Source: Lentisphaeria bacterium (GTDB lineage Bacteria; Verrucomicrobiota; Lentisphaeria; Victivallales; UBA1829). From it: a stretch of DNA of 64,000 bases. Where the stretch lies: the NCBI GenBank assembly GCA_003526375.1, contig DPDG01000027.1, forward strand, positions 124,001 through 188,000. The letters run 5' to 3'. Of this stretch, positions 8,801 to 17,629 are shown piece after piece (positions within the stretch are counted from its first letter, which is position 1; every line of letters starts with the position of its first letter). The position numbers and the translations under genes were made by a program. The notes under the pieces were generated by a model. That model was not told the origin of the DNA and made no database searches. It saw nothing but the letters and a program-made list of their open reading frames with translations.

Positions 8801-9835
8801 TCATCCTGCCGATTCACGATGGACAAACTCCATATGAATGGTTTTCCATTGTTTTTTCATTGCTCTATCTTCAAGACGCGCCAGAATCATCTGTTCGATG
8901 AGTTCGGCGGTCTCACTCTCCATACGCCGGACACTTGCGATCGGAGGGGTGAAAAACTCCGACATATAACTGTTGTTGAATCCGCAGACCGCGATGTCTT
9001 CCGGCACCTTACGCCCGTCTTTCAGGAGCTTCTTCATGAGAACCGCCGCGCCTTCATCCGTGGAACAGATTACGCCGTCATATTTTCCATAACGCTCCTC
9101 CTGATCGGCAAAACACGCCGGATATACCTGCCAGTTGAATTTTGCTCCGTTCCAATCAATCCTTTTGGAAATATCGGACGCACATCCGGCACCGCAGGGA
9201 AGGGCGTATTTCTTCAATACCGTCCGGAATGCATTTACCTTGCTTTCATGTCCGGAACTGTGCAGGAAAAGAAGATGCTTCCGCCCCGTCCTGATGAAAT
9301 GTTCCGCGATATCCGCAATCGATTTATCCTCATCCACGACCAGCTGGTCGAACGGAAGTTCCGGGCAGTGTTTCTTCACGACCAGGAGAACCGCCGGCAG
9401 ACGCTTCAGCAATTCGATCAGTTCCCTGTCATAATCCATATTCATCAGATCACCGAAAATCACGCCGTCCACCCTGCGGTCCACAAAGTCCCCTATGGAA
9501 TGACGGATAATCGCAGGATCGGAAAGACTGTCCACCACCTGGCAGGCATAATGATGCTTCATCAGACGGCTCGAAATATCGCGGACCTGCCCGATGGACG
9601 AGTGCGGCGGGCAAAGCGACCAAAGCAGCCCGATGGTCTTCGTCGAACCGCCCCGGAGACCGCGCGCCAGCAGATTCGGGCGGTACCCGATTTGCTTCGC
9701 CGCTTCCAGAATCCGCATCCGCGTCTTTTCCGCCACCGGAGCTTTGCCGCTGAAAGCCCGTGCCACGGTCATTGCACTGACATTCGCAAGTTCCGCAACC
9801 TGATAGATATTTGCATTTTTTTCAGAAACCGGCAT
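8801..9835 (-). CDS. LacI-family transcriptional regulator
   Basis: A 344-residue protein with an N-terminal LacI helix-turn-helix and hinge (IYQVAELANVSAMTVARAF, then GYRPNLLARGL) and a periplasmic-binding-protein-like sensor domain. Its stop codon overlaps an ATG at 8802-8804, and the pseudopilin and DUF4838 genes follow closely, so it probably controls its own cassette. Its promoter has a perfect -10 hexamer overlapped by two tandem palindromes, which indicates autorepression. The ligand is presumably a sugar released by the cassette's enzymes. Confidence 0.9.
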   Translation of the reverse strand: MPVSEKNANIYQVAELANVSAMTVARAFSGKAPVAEKTRMRILEAAKQIGYRPNLLARGLRGGSTKTIGLLWSLCPPHSSIGQVRDISSRLMKHHYACQVVDSLSDPAIIRHSIGDFVDRRVDGVIFGDLMNMDYDRELIELLKRLPAVLLVVKKHCPELPFDQLVVDEDKSIADIAEHFIRTGRKHLLFLHSSGHESKVNAFRTVLKKYALPCGAGCASDISKRIDWNGAKFNWQVYPACFADQEERYGKYDGVICSTDEGAAVLMKKLLKDGRKVPEDIAVCGFNNSYMSEFFTPPIASVRRMESETAELIEQMILARLEDRAMKKQWKTIHMEFVHRESAG

Positions 9836-9839
9836 TTTG

Positions 9840-9869
9840 ATGTTATCCTTAACATGTTATCAATAACAT
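9840..9869. promoter_or_regulatory. Two overlapping 16-bp palindromes, putative LacI operators
   Basis: ATGTTATCCTTAACAT (9840-9855) and ATGTTATCAATAACAT (9854-9869) share two bases and are centred 14 bp apart. Both have ATGTTA/TAACAT arms. They lie between the -10 box and the start codon of the LacI gene. Unlike most LacI operators they lack a central CG. Confidence 0.65.
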
Positions 9870-9895
9870 TATACACGAAAAAAAGAATTCTGCAA
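9868..9895 (-). promoter_or_regulatory. Sigma70 promoter of cassette 1 (LacI gene)
   Basis: On the minus strand TTGCAG (9895-9890) and TATAAT (9873-9868) are separated by 16 bp. The -10 hexamer is a perfect match and partly overlaps the second palindrome. Confidence 0.7.
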
Positions 9896-9971
9896 GGGGC
9901 AAAACAAGAAAAAAACAATTTTTTTTACATATTTCCGTAATGAACTGCCTCGATGCAAAGCATACGGGGTA

Positions 9972-10045
9972 TCGGGAGATTTCGCCTGCGCCAATCAACT
10001 TGCGCAGTCGGACCACGGCAGGACTGAAAGTCTGCACGGTTATCT
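9972..10045 (+). repeat. Dispersed intergenic element, copy A
   Basis: This stretch aligns with 55508-55583. Shared blocks are GGGAGATTTC, CCT, CAATCAACTT, GCAG and CTGCAC, followed by a T-rich run. Its 3' part folds as GCAG-G-ACT/gaa/AGTCTGC (10018-10035), and copy B has a different but fully paired stem at the same place. No coding function is apparent. It lies in the 284-bp gap between the lpdA and LacI genes. Confidence 0.55.
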
Positions 10046-10060
10046 TTTATGAAAACAAAG

Positions 10061-10099
10061 AACCTGAAGCTCACAGAAATATTCTGCAAACTTCAGGTT
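10061..10099 (-). terminator. Probable terminator of lpdA
   Basis: AACCTGAAG (10061-10069) and CTTCAGGTT (10091-10099) form a 9-bp stem shortly after the lpdA stop codon. On the minus strand it is followed by a moderately T-rich stretch. Confidence 0.55.
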
Positions 10100-10119
10100 T
10101 TCCGGATTGAAATCAGCTC

Positions 10120-11517
10120 TTATCTTCTCTTGGAAGGAATATGCGCGGATTCACCGTGAACCGCATGTGCGGCTTCCATCATGGCTTCGCCGAGAGTCGG
10201 ATGGGCATGAATCGCCTTGCCAAGCTCCTTTGCCGTGATCTCAAGATGAAGCGCGGGACATGCTTCCGCGATCAGATCCGTCGCATGGGGGCCGACGATG
10301 TGGACGCCGAGAATCTGATCGGTTTTCGCGTCCGCAATGATCTTGCAGAAACCAACCGTTTCGTTGATCGCCATCGCCTTGCCGAGAGCAGCAAACGGGA
10401 ACTTGCCGACACGTGTCTCGATTCCTTCTTTATCACACTGTTCCTGGCTCTTGCCGACAGAACCGATTTCAGGAGATGTGAAGATACATCCCGGAACAAG
10501 GCTTCCGTCGAATGCGTTCTTTTTGCCGCATGCGACATCCGCCGCGACAACGCCCATGGCGCTCGCCGCATGGGCAAGCTGCCACGAACCTGTCGCATCA
10601 CCGATTGCGAAGATGCCGGGGACATTGGTCCGGCAGGAGGAGTCCACAGGAATCCAGCCGCGTTCATTGGTCTTGACACCGCTCGCGGCAAGATTCATGC
10701 CCTCAAGAGCGGGTTTGCGCCCGATGGAAACCAGCAGATAGTCCGCGGAAACCGTAAGGTCGCCGACTTTGCCGCTGACGCCTTTGTCATCCGCCTTGAG
10801 ATCGCCGAGCGGTTTGCCGTTCATGATCTCGATTCCCATTTTCTGCATCTGGGCTGCAACGACTCTGGATGTTTCGCGGTCGATGTTGGGCATGATGCTG
10901 TCGAGCATTTCCACGATCGTGACTTTGGTTCCGAGCTCGGCAAAAAGACATGCGAACTCGCAGCCGATGACGCCGCCGCCGAGAATCAGCAGAGATTTCG
11001 GAATCTCGGGAATCGAAAGCAGTTCCGTAGAAGTAATGACTCTTTTTCCTTTCGGAATAAATCCGGGAACAAGTGTCTCGGAACCGCTGGCAATGATGAT
11101 TTTGTTCGCGGTGATCTCTTCGACTTCCCCGCCTTCGCCGTCAACGACTTTGACGGTCTTTCTGCCTGTGAACGCGCCATGTCCCTTGAACACGGTAACG
11201 CCCGCCGCCTTGAGCAGAGAGCCGATACCGCCGCGCAGGGTTTTGATCACGGAATCCTTGCGCGCAAGCATGGCTTCCCAGTCGGGGGAGACCTCACCTG
11301 AAATTTTGACGCCGAACTCCATTGCATGGCGCGCCTTGTGATATACATCGACACCTGCAATCAGGGTCTTCGTCGGAATGCACCCGATATTCAGACAAGT
11401 TCCTCCGAATTCCTTCCGTTCCACGAGCGCAGTTTTCGCACCGTTTTTCGCAGCTCTGATCGCCGCGACGTATCCGCCCGGACCGCCGCCGATCACCAAT
11501 ACATCGAATTCCTGCAT
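10120..11517 (-). CDS. lpdA: Dihydrolipoyl dehydrogenase
   Basis: A 465-residue flavoprotein disulfide reductase. Visible are the FAD motif GGGPGGYVAAI (10-20), the redox pair C41/C46 in GGTCLNIGCIPTKT, the NAD motif GGGVIGCEFA, GDATG for FAD, and the C-terminal HAHPTLGEA catalytic His-Glu dyad. It reoxidises dihydrolipoamide with NAD+ as the E3 subunit of 2-oxoacid dehydrogenase or glycine-cleavage complexes. No E1, E2 or gcv gene lies in the window, so its complex is encoded elsewhere. It is the last gene of a same-strand run that starts with the aldolase-like gene. GGGAGG lies 9 bases before the ATG. Confidence 0.95.
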   Translation of the reverse strand: MQEFDVLVIGGGPGGYVAAIRAAKNGAKTALVERKEFGGTCLNIGCIPTKTLIAGVDVYHKARHAMEFGVKISGEVSPDWEAMLARKDSVIKTLRGGIGSLLKAAGVTVFKGHGAFTGRKTVKVVDGEGGEVEEITANKIIIASGSETLVPGFIPKGKRVITSTELLSIPEIPKSLLILGGGVIGCEFACLFAELGTKVTIVEMLDSIMPNIDRETSRVVAAQMQKMGIEIMNGKPLGDLKADDKGVSGKVGDLTVSADYLLVSIGRKPALEGMNLAASGVKTNERGWIPVDSSCRTNVPGIFAIGDATGSWQLAHAASAMGVVAADVACGKKNAFDGSLVPGCIFTSPEIGSVGKSQEQCDKEGIETRVGKFPFAALGKAMAINETVGFCKIIADAKTDQILGVHIVGPHATDLIAEACPALHLEITAKELGKAIHAHPTLGEAMMEAAHAVHGESAHIPSKRR

Positions 11518-11550
11518 GATTACATGCCTCCCTTTCAGTTGGTTAGGTTG

Positions 11551-13212
11551 TTATGCAAAATGTTTTTTTATCAGTTGATTGATCTTCTTACGCACAGCCA
11601 GCACATTCTTTTCGCCGCGCGGATAGTTCGCCATGCTCATCTTCGAGTCCGGGGAAAGTTTATCGAGTTCCTTCATGATCTTTTCCCGCGGCATCTTCGT
11701 TTCCAGCAGCTGCAATGCACGCTGGTCCTGAAGTCCTTCCGTAAACACCTCATGACGGATTGAATCTTCCGGCATCCCGTTCTTTCCCGGATACACGATA
11801 AATGGATCGCCGGCAGGGAACGCCAGCCCGCTGTCCGTACATTTATAAGGATCGACCGGATAACGGGAAAGCTGCGAAAAATAGAAATTGAAGCCCCAGT
11901 GGAGAAAGCCCTCCACGCCATAATAATACATCTGTGTTCCCATAATCCGGTTGCGCGAGGACGGCATATGAATGAAACGGTTGCTGTAAGTCACAGTCGG
12001 TCCGCAGCAGTAATAGGTCCAACGCTCCTTCATACCTGCGGCGATGAACTCTTCCAGATGCGTTTCGGACGGCACCGGAATTGAAACAAGCCCTTTTTTG
12101 TAGAAATCCACGTTGGAAAGGGCGTCCATGATCTTGAACCCCTTCAAATGCTTGTGCATGATGGCGACAGCTTTGCCGTAAGACTCCAGATGCTCCAGAA
12201 CCGGTTCATCGGAACAATGGAAATAGACCTTGTCCTGAAGTTTATTCTTTTTAAGATAAGCGGTAAACACAGGGAGAAAAGCGTCAAGGAACTCCGTATA
12301 TTCTTTGGAATCCGATTTCACGTCCCAGCCGAAAATCCGTTTTTCCCTGCCGTCCACTTCGGCAACGATCTTCGGGGCGAATCCTGCACCCCACTGGGAG
12401 AACAGATGGGAAATTTCAAAATATTTGACGCCGCATTTCTTTGCAAGCGCAATCCAGCGGTCCAGTTTCTTGAAACCGAAAGAGTATTTTCCCTTTTTCA
12501 AGATCACATCGACAAGCTGGACAGTCGGGCGCTCCGTTCCGGGTTTGGTATCCAGCGGCGGAGTAAAGACCGGAGTCAGGATCAGATTGATCCCGTGTTC
12601 CGCCGCGTTTTTCATGAAGTTGCCGACTATGCGCCAGTATTCCTCGCTGAATACATCGACGTTATAATACACCGCAAGGCAGTCCGTATGAAACCAGTGC
12701 GTATTGATGAGTTTCTGCACGGGAAGCTGTGCATCAAGCACTTCCAGTGTAAAAGACACGTTTTTCCGGATCGGTTTCTCTTCCGTATTCGGGAAATCCG
12801 CAGAAAGTTTCACATTGATTTTATACTTGCCCGGTTTGCAGTTTTTCGGAACATTGACCTTGAACCACAGAGAGCGCCACTGGTTGTAAACAGCTTCGAC
12901 AGCATTGTCTTTCAATTCAGAAAGGACATCGGGATAAAGCCCGGGCTCCCTGGAAATGTAATCATCATCGAAATTTGCCCCGGTATACTCGGCGGGAACA
13001 AGATTCACGCGGCGCACTGAAATGAATTTTCTCAGTTCGGATTCAATTTCGATTCCGATTTCCGAACGGTGAAAATCCACGGGATTGTAGGCAAGCTGGA
13101 AAGAGAAGATCTCTCCGCGGAGCGCCGTTCCGGAATTGAAAGGTTCGGATTCCGGTTCCTGCGCCGGAAAAACCTTTACGAGAGAACTGCACCACTTTGT
13201 TTTGAGTTCCAT
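11551..13212 (-). CDS. DUF4091 (GH123-like) protein, no signal peptide
   Basis: A 553-residue protein with an N-terminal beta-sandwich and a C-terminal TIM-barrel-like DUF4091 region. The motif FHCSDEPVLEHL carries an Asp-Glu pair that corresponds to the GH123 catalytic pair, and the end has the typical DUF4091 pattern (GVEGFLHWGFNFY, then RALQLLE). No signal peptide is present, so it probably acts in the cytoplasm on imported oligosaccharides; substrate unknown. It sits 26 bp after the phosphatase gene and 33 bp before lpdA on the same strand. Confidence 0.78.
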   Translation of the reverse strand: MELKTKWCSSLVKVFPAQEPESEPFNSGTALRGEIFSFQLAYNPVDFHRSEIGIEIESELRKFISVRRVNLVPAEYTGANFDDDYISREPGLYPDVLSELKDNAVEAVYNQWRSLWFKVNVPKNCKPGKYKINVKLSADFPNTEEKPIRKNVSFTLEVLDAQLPVQKLINTHWFHTDCLAVYYNVDVFSEEYWRIVGNFMKNAAEHGINLILTPVFTPPLDTKPGTERPTVQLVDVILKKGKYSFGFKKLDRWIALAKKCGVKYFEISHLFSQWGAGFAPKIVAEVDGREKRIFGWDVKSDSKEYTEFLDAFLPVFTAYLKKNKLQDKVYFHCSDEPVLEHLESYGKAVAIMHKHLKGFKIMDALSNVDFYKKGLVSIPVPSETHLEEFIAAGMKERWTYYCCGPTVTYSNRFIHMPSSRNRIMGTQMYYYGVEGFLHWGFNFYFSQLSRYPVDPYKCTDSGLAFPAGDPFIVYPGKNGMPEDSIRHEVFTEGLQDQRALQLLETKMPREKIMKELDKLSPDSKMSMANYPRGEKNVLAVRKKINQLIKKHFA

Positions 13213-13238
13213 GTTGTTAACTGCTCCATTTGTTGTTT

Positions 13239-15392
13239 TTATTTTTTACCGTTATAACGTATCAGCAGCATTGTAATGTCATCCGACTGCGGAGTGCCGT
13301 TCGCATGTTCGCGCACAATTCTGCGCACCGTATCCACCGTAGTCTTCAGATCCGTTCCCGGAACCGGGGGCGCCACAGACAAAGCAAGCGACATCCGCCC
13401 TTCACCGAACAACTCATCCTCCGGGTTCACCGCTTCAGTCACGCCGTCCGTATACGCAAACACCGAATCCCCGGGTTCCAGAATAAATTGCCCTTCAACA
13501 TACACCTCGTTCATCGCCATTTCAAAAGGTCCAAGCGGAAAACCGGGCGCCATTTTCAAAAAAGAGCTGTTTCCGTCACGCCGGATGACCACCGGCGGGT
13601 TGTGCCCGCCGTTCGCATAAGTCACCACACCGGTCCGGCAGTCGAGGATTCCGCAGAAAACCGTAATGAACATGCAGGTGTCGTTTTCATCCGCAAGATA
13701 GTTGTTGGAGGAATGGAGAATCTGTGCCGGAGAAAGTCCGTTCAGGGCAAATCCGCGCATCAGCGTCTTCGCCGTCGCCATGAACAGCGCGGCAGGAATT
13801 CCTTTGCCGGAAACATCTCCGACCGTAAAGAAAAGACGGTTCTCATCAATGAATACAAAGTCATACAGATCGCCGCCGACCTCTTTTGCAGGTTCCATCA
13901 CGGCATAGACATCAACGTCGGTCCGCCCCGGAAACGGGGGAAACCTGCGCGGCAGCATGGACGTCTGAATCTCCGTGGCGGCTTTAAGGTCGGATTCGAT
14001 CCGCTGTTTCTCACGCGCTGCGTCGTTCAGATTCCGGATATAATTTTTAAGATCGTGCGCCATGCTGTTGAAGGTATCGGAAAGTTCTTCGATTTCATCA
14101 CCGGTTTTCAATTCCAGCTTCCAGTCCAGATATCCGGCGCCGATCTTTTTTGCACCTGCAATCAGCTTGCGAATCGGATTGCTGAGGTGTTTCGCAAGCA
14201 TATAACCGATAAAAAGAATAATCGCAAGCATGAACAGCGAAAATCCCATGAAAATCTTGAGGTTCATGCTGAGCGCCTCATTCATGAAATGTTCGGCTTT
14301 CAGCTTGTCGTCATGAATCTCCGCTTCCGTTTCAAAAGCCGGTTTCAGAGTCTCGGCCTCCGTCTGAATCAGCGCAATGCTCCAGGAACAGGCCTTGACC
14401 GGAGCGTAGCCGACAATCTGTTTGACGCCGTTGATCGTGACCGTCGCGGTTCCCGCCTTCATTTCCAGCATTTTCCGGCAGAGAGCCTCCAGTTCTCCGT
14501 CCTTCATGAGAGAAGGCATTTTCGCCGATTGGTCCCAGTTGCCCGTAACCAGTTCATGAATCCTGCCGCCGGCAATGATTTCCCCTGCGGAATTAATCAG
14601 GAAAGAATGAGTTCCGCGCCTTGTCTGCGTCGAAATGAAATCCCGGGTAATGGATTTTACGCTGACATCCGCACCGATCACTCCCAGCAGTTTTTTATCT
14701 TTCCCATACAACGCTTTGCTGCATGTGACAGTGAGCTCATTCATGCGTGACGCCGACCAGTATGGCTGCGACCAGAAAAGGTTCCCTTTTGCCGCCGCAG
14801 CCCCCGTATACCATGTTCTCGTCCGCGGATCGTAATCACGTTTGGACGCCGCCCACGGATACCGGTAGATCACCCCTTTCTGCGTGCCGATGTAAATCAG
14901 ACGGATGCAGGGATCGTTGAACTGGATAAACTTGAAAAGATTGTGAAGACGCGCCAGTGCGCCAATTTCCGGCTGCACCTCTTTCAGACTTACGCCCGGC
15001 GCAAGGGAAAAAGAAGAAAAATCACCGGCATTGCCGGGATGCGCGGACGATTCCTCCGTAAAAAGAACATGGTCCGGAATATGGGGCGGGGCATCGTTCC
15101 CGAAACGGCAGAATCCCGCAAGATTCTCCACCTGCGCGGCAATCCGCTTCAGATTCAAACCTGTAATATAAGCCTGATCCTCGGCAAGCGCCTGGAGTTC
15201 CTCTTTCGCCTGCCGGATCAGCCCGCTTTTTGCATCTCCGACCGCAAGCATTCCCACCTGATCGCCGTATTTCATGGCAGTCTCCCCCATTCGCCGCATC
15301 TCGCGGATCGAATAAAAAGAGACGATTCCGAATGTCAGAATCGAAATCAGGAACAATGCGCTTAATATTTTTATCTGGATACTGAATTTCAC
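13239..15392 (-). CDS. Membrane-bound PP2C/SpoIIE-type phosphatase with sensor and HAMP domains
   Basis: A 717-residue protein. An N-terminal transmembrane helix (about 8-28) is followed by a dCache-like extracytoplasmic sensor (to about 365), a second transmembrane helix (FSLFMLAIILFIGYML), a HAMP domain (NPIRKLIAGAKKIGAG), a short coiled coil, and a SpoIIE/RsbU-type PP2C domain. Metal-binding motifs are GGDLYDF, GDVSGKG, ANGGHNPP, YTDGVTEA and SDDITMLLI. Such proteins dephosphorylate anti-anti-sigma factors in partner-switching pathways in response to an external ligand. No STAS-domain or anti-sigma gene is nearby; the upstream solute-binding lipoprotein gene could supply a ligand link, which is speculation. 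Confidence 0.9.
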   Translation of the reverse strand: MKFSIQIKILSALFLISILTFGIVSFYSIREMRRMGETAMKYGDQVGMLAVGDAKSGLIRQAKEELQALAEDQAYITGLNLKRIAAQVENLAGFCRFGNDAPPHIPDHVLFTEESSAHPGNAGDFSSFSLAPGVSLKEVQPEIGALARLHNLFKFIQFNDPCIRLIYIGTQKGVIYRYPWAASKRDYDPRTRTWYTGAAAAKGNLFWSQPYWSASRMNELTVTCSKALYGKDKKLLGVIGADVSVKSITRDFISTQTRRGTHSFLINSAGEIIAGGRIHELVTGNWDQSAKMPSLMKDGELEALCRKMLEMKAGTATVTINGVKQIVGYAPVKACSWSIALIQTEAETLKPAFETEAEIHDDKLKAEHFMNEALSMNLKIFMGFSLFMLAIILFIGYMLAKHLSNPIRKLIAGAKKIGAGYLDWKLELKTGDEIEELSDTFNSMAHDLKNYIRNLNDAAREKQRIESDLKAATEIQTSMLPRRFPPFPGRTDVDVYAVMEPAKEVGGDLYDFVFIDENRLFFTVGDVSGKGIPAALFMATAKTLMRGFALNGLSPAQILHSSNNYLADENDTCMFITVFCGILDCRTGVVTYANGGHNPPVVIRRDGNSSFLKMAPGFPLGPFEMAMNEVYVEGQFILEPGDSVFAYTDGVTEAVNPEDELFGEGRMSLALSVAPPVPGTDLKTTVDTVRRIVREHANGTPQSDDITMLLIRYNGKK

Positions 15393-15455
15393 AACTCATC
15401 CGTTTCGTTTTTTCCGCTGCCGGCGATGTTCCGGCGGCGGAGAACGGTTTCCGGC

Positions 15456-15788
15456 TCAGATACCGAGGTTGGAAAGCATCATGCAGATGCCGTTGATCAC
15501 TTTGACGAGCTGCGGATGCGTGACCTCGAAATCACCTACGGCGTCTCTCAGCTCCGCCGCGGAAACATCCACTTTTTCAGGATCGACGCCGTTCTCATCG
15601 GTCGCCGCCAGAGAAAGTTCCTCGGCATGTTTTGCGATATGCACCGCGTCGTCATGATGTTCCCCCGCAATCTTGTCCAGTTCCTCCTTGAGTTCATCCA
15701 CAAGATCGAACAGTTTGTCTTTCCGGTCGTCCGGCAGATTTGCCTCGGCTATTTTTTCCCTGATGTGTTCAATTGTCCTGTCCGGCAT
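15456..15788 (-). CDS. DUF4404-family small protein
   Basis: A 110-residue, acidic, largely helical protein. The N-terminal half is amphipathic and coiled-coil-like (KLFDLVDELKEELDKI), and the end, FEVTHPQLVKVINGICMMLSNLGI without the last residues, matches the FE-x2-HP-x-L ... LSNLGI signature I associate with DUF4404. Function is unknown for the family. It starts 13 bp after the binding-protein gene with GGGGAGAAG as ribosome-binding site and precedes the PP2C gene, so it is in the same transcription unit. Confidence 0.7.
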   Translation of the reverse strand: MPDRTIEHIREKIAEANLPDDRKDKLFDLVDELKEELDKIAGEHHDDAVHIAKHAEELSLAATDENGVDPEKVDVSAAELRDAVGDFEVTHPQLVKVINGICMMLSNLGI

Positions 15789-15801
15789 TTTTCTTCTCCC
15801 C

Positions 15802-17598
15802 TTACTTTCTCAGATCGCCCATGCTGATCGGCGTGAACGAATGTTTTGTTTTGGTTCGCAGTTCCGGATCCACCGAGAAATACTTCCACGCGTTGAATCC
15901 GAAGTCATGGGGAACGTAATTCGTCACCCATCTATGTGTCAACATAAACGATACTGTATAACTTTCAAATATCCATGGGCATTTTTCCGTAAGAAGTTTC
16001 GACATTTTTTCATATTTTGCGGTTCTTTCCCCGGAATCCGGCATCGGACGGACCTCCTCATACATCCGGTCGAACTCCGCGTCCCTGAAAAAAATACGGT
16101 TGCAACTGTCGCTGTTCGGACCGTAAAACAGTTGAAGAAAGTTCTCCGCATCGGGGTAGTCGCCGGTCCATGAAAGACGGAACAACTGGAACTGCCCCTG
16201 ATTCAGTTTCTGGAAAAAACGCGACCTGTTGTTGAATTCTGGGCGTAAAACGATCCCGATTCTTTTCAGGTCCGCGGCAAGCATTTCCGCAATCTGGCGG
16301 TAAAGCGTGCTACTGCCTGCCTGATCAAAAGTCAACTCAAGATTCCTTCCCGTTTCCGGATCCATTCCGCCGGGATACCCCGCTTTTTTCATATACTCCT
16401 TCGCAAGTTCGACATTGAACCTTCCATAGGGTCCCTCATAGTCTTTAAGAAAACCGTCGGCTCCGGGAGGAACAGGCCCGTTTGCCGGAATCAGCCGTCC
16501 GTTCGAAGTGCGGCAGCGCAGATCTTTGTCAAAAGCCAGACTGATCGCCCGGCGGAGATTCACATTGGAGCCAAGCACCGGATCGGAAAAATTGAATCCG
16601 ATGTAATTGGTCTGGAGATCAGGCGCGGAGATCAGGCGGATGCCGCGCTTCCGCAAAGCGGGGGAAAGCTCCATCTCATCATTTACCACAGCCTCGAAAT
16701 TTTCACCGGAAAGACTGCAGTAATCAAGCTCGCCCTGTAAAAACATCAGCCATGCGGCAAGCGGCTGTTTCACCAGATAGCAGGTGATTTCATCCAGAAG
16801 CGGCAGCTTCCGTGTACGGTCGGCTGGGTTGTCCGCGGATGGCAGCAGTTCTTTCCGGTAATCCGTGTAACGCTTCATCCGGATAATGAAGTCCTTGGTC
16901 CACTGCGTGACGGCAAAGGGACCGCTTCCCGCCGGGTGATCCGCAAAAGAGTCCTTATAATATTCCACGGCTTTTCTTGAAACAGCCGAGAAATACGGAA
17001 GCGCCAGCGCATACAGAAAACGCGGGTCCGGCTTGTCAAGCTCAATTTCAAAGGTGAGATCATCCAGAATGCGGATTCCCTGACAACCTGCGTCATAGGG
17101 CGCCATATCGTATTTTTCCGCCTGAGCTGTTTTTGCACGGAATCCGGCAATCCCTTTGATCCGGTCCCGGATCAGCCAGTAGCCGGTCGAACGGACCCGC
17201 GCATCCGCAAGCCGCAGAATTGAAAACGCCAGATCCGCCGCCGTGATTTTCCTCGACTGCCGGTCGGGAAAACAGGGAGCCTCCTGAAAATAAAGATCAT
17301 CCCGCAGACGGCAGCGGAATATCCGCATATCATCCGAAACGGACGGCATTTCCGCAAGCATGGAACACTCCAGCCGGTAAGGACGCCCCCGATAAGAATA
17401 CTGAAGCGGAGTGTCATACAGCGCCCCCGCAATGGACTGGCTTGCCGTATCCGCCGCAAGTGCAGGGTCAAGCGATGTAATGCGTGTTCCGAGGGAAATC
17501 GAAAGCGTCCTGCCGCCGCTTTCTTCCTCCTGCCTTCCGCAGGATGCGGAAAGAACCGCAATCCCGCTCAGCAATGTAAAAAACAGTTTCCGTAACAT
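15802..17598 (-). CDS. Peptide-type ABC solute-binding lipoprotein (SBP family 5)
   Basis: The start is placed at 17598, giving 598 residues that begin with a lipoprotein signal peptide and lipobox (LSASC, Cys20). The frame is open further upstream, but that part overlaps the aldolase-like gene. The body matches DppA/OppA-type binding proteins: LSISLGTRITSLDPALAADT, the KITAADLAFSILRL segment, and GSGPFAVTQW as the family signature region. It should bind oligopeptides or related solutes at the cytoplasmic membrane. No dpp/opp permease or ATPase gene is adjacent, so it is an orphan binding protein or serves as a sensor partner. Confidence 0.88.
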   Translation of the reverse strand: MLRKLFFTLLSGIAVLSASCGRQEEESGGRTLSISLGTRITSLDPALAADTASQSIAGALYDTPLQYSYRGRPYRLECSMLAEMPSVSDDMRIFRCRLRDDLYFQEAPCFPDRQSRKITAADLAFSILRLADARVRSTGYWLIRDRIKGIAGFRAKTAQAEKYDMAPYDAGCQGIRILDDLTFEIELDKPDPRFLYALALPYFSAVSRKAVEYYKDSFADHPAGSGPFAVTQWTKDFIIRMKRYTDYRKELLPSADNPADRTRKLPLLDEITCYLVKQPLAAWLMFLQGELDYCSLSGENFEAVVNDEMELSPALRKRGIRLISAPDLQTNYIGFNFSDPVLGSNVNLRRAISLAFDKDLRCRTSNGRLIPANGPVPPGADGFLKDYEGPYGRFNVELAKEYMKKAGYPGGMDPETGRNLELTFDQAGSSTLYRQIAEMLAADLKRIGIVLRPEFNNRSRFFQKLNQGQFQLFRLSWTGDYPDAENFLQLFYGPNSDSCNRIFFRDAEFDRMYEEVRPMPDSGERTAKYEKMSKLLTEKCPWIFESYTVSFMLTHRWVTNYVPHDFGFNAWKYFSVDPELRTKTKHSFTPISMGDLRK

Positions 17599-17629
17599 GA
17601 GAAATCTTTCCGTACGGCATTCGGCGGAG

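Noticed and set aside
9972..10045. Integron attC site
   Set aside because: Paired stems exist but the RYYYAAC/GTRRRRY core sites and an integrase gene are missing.
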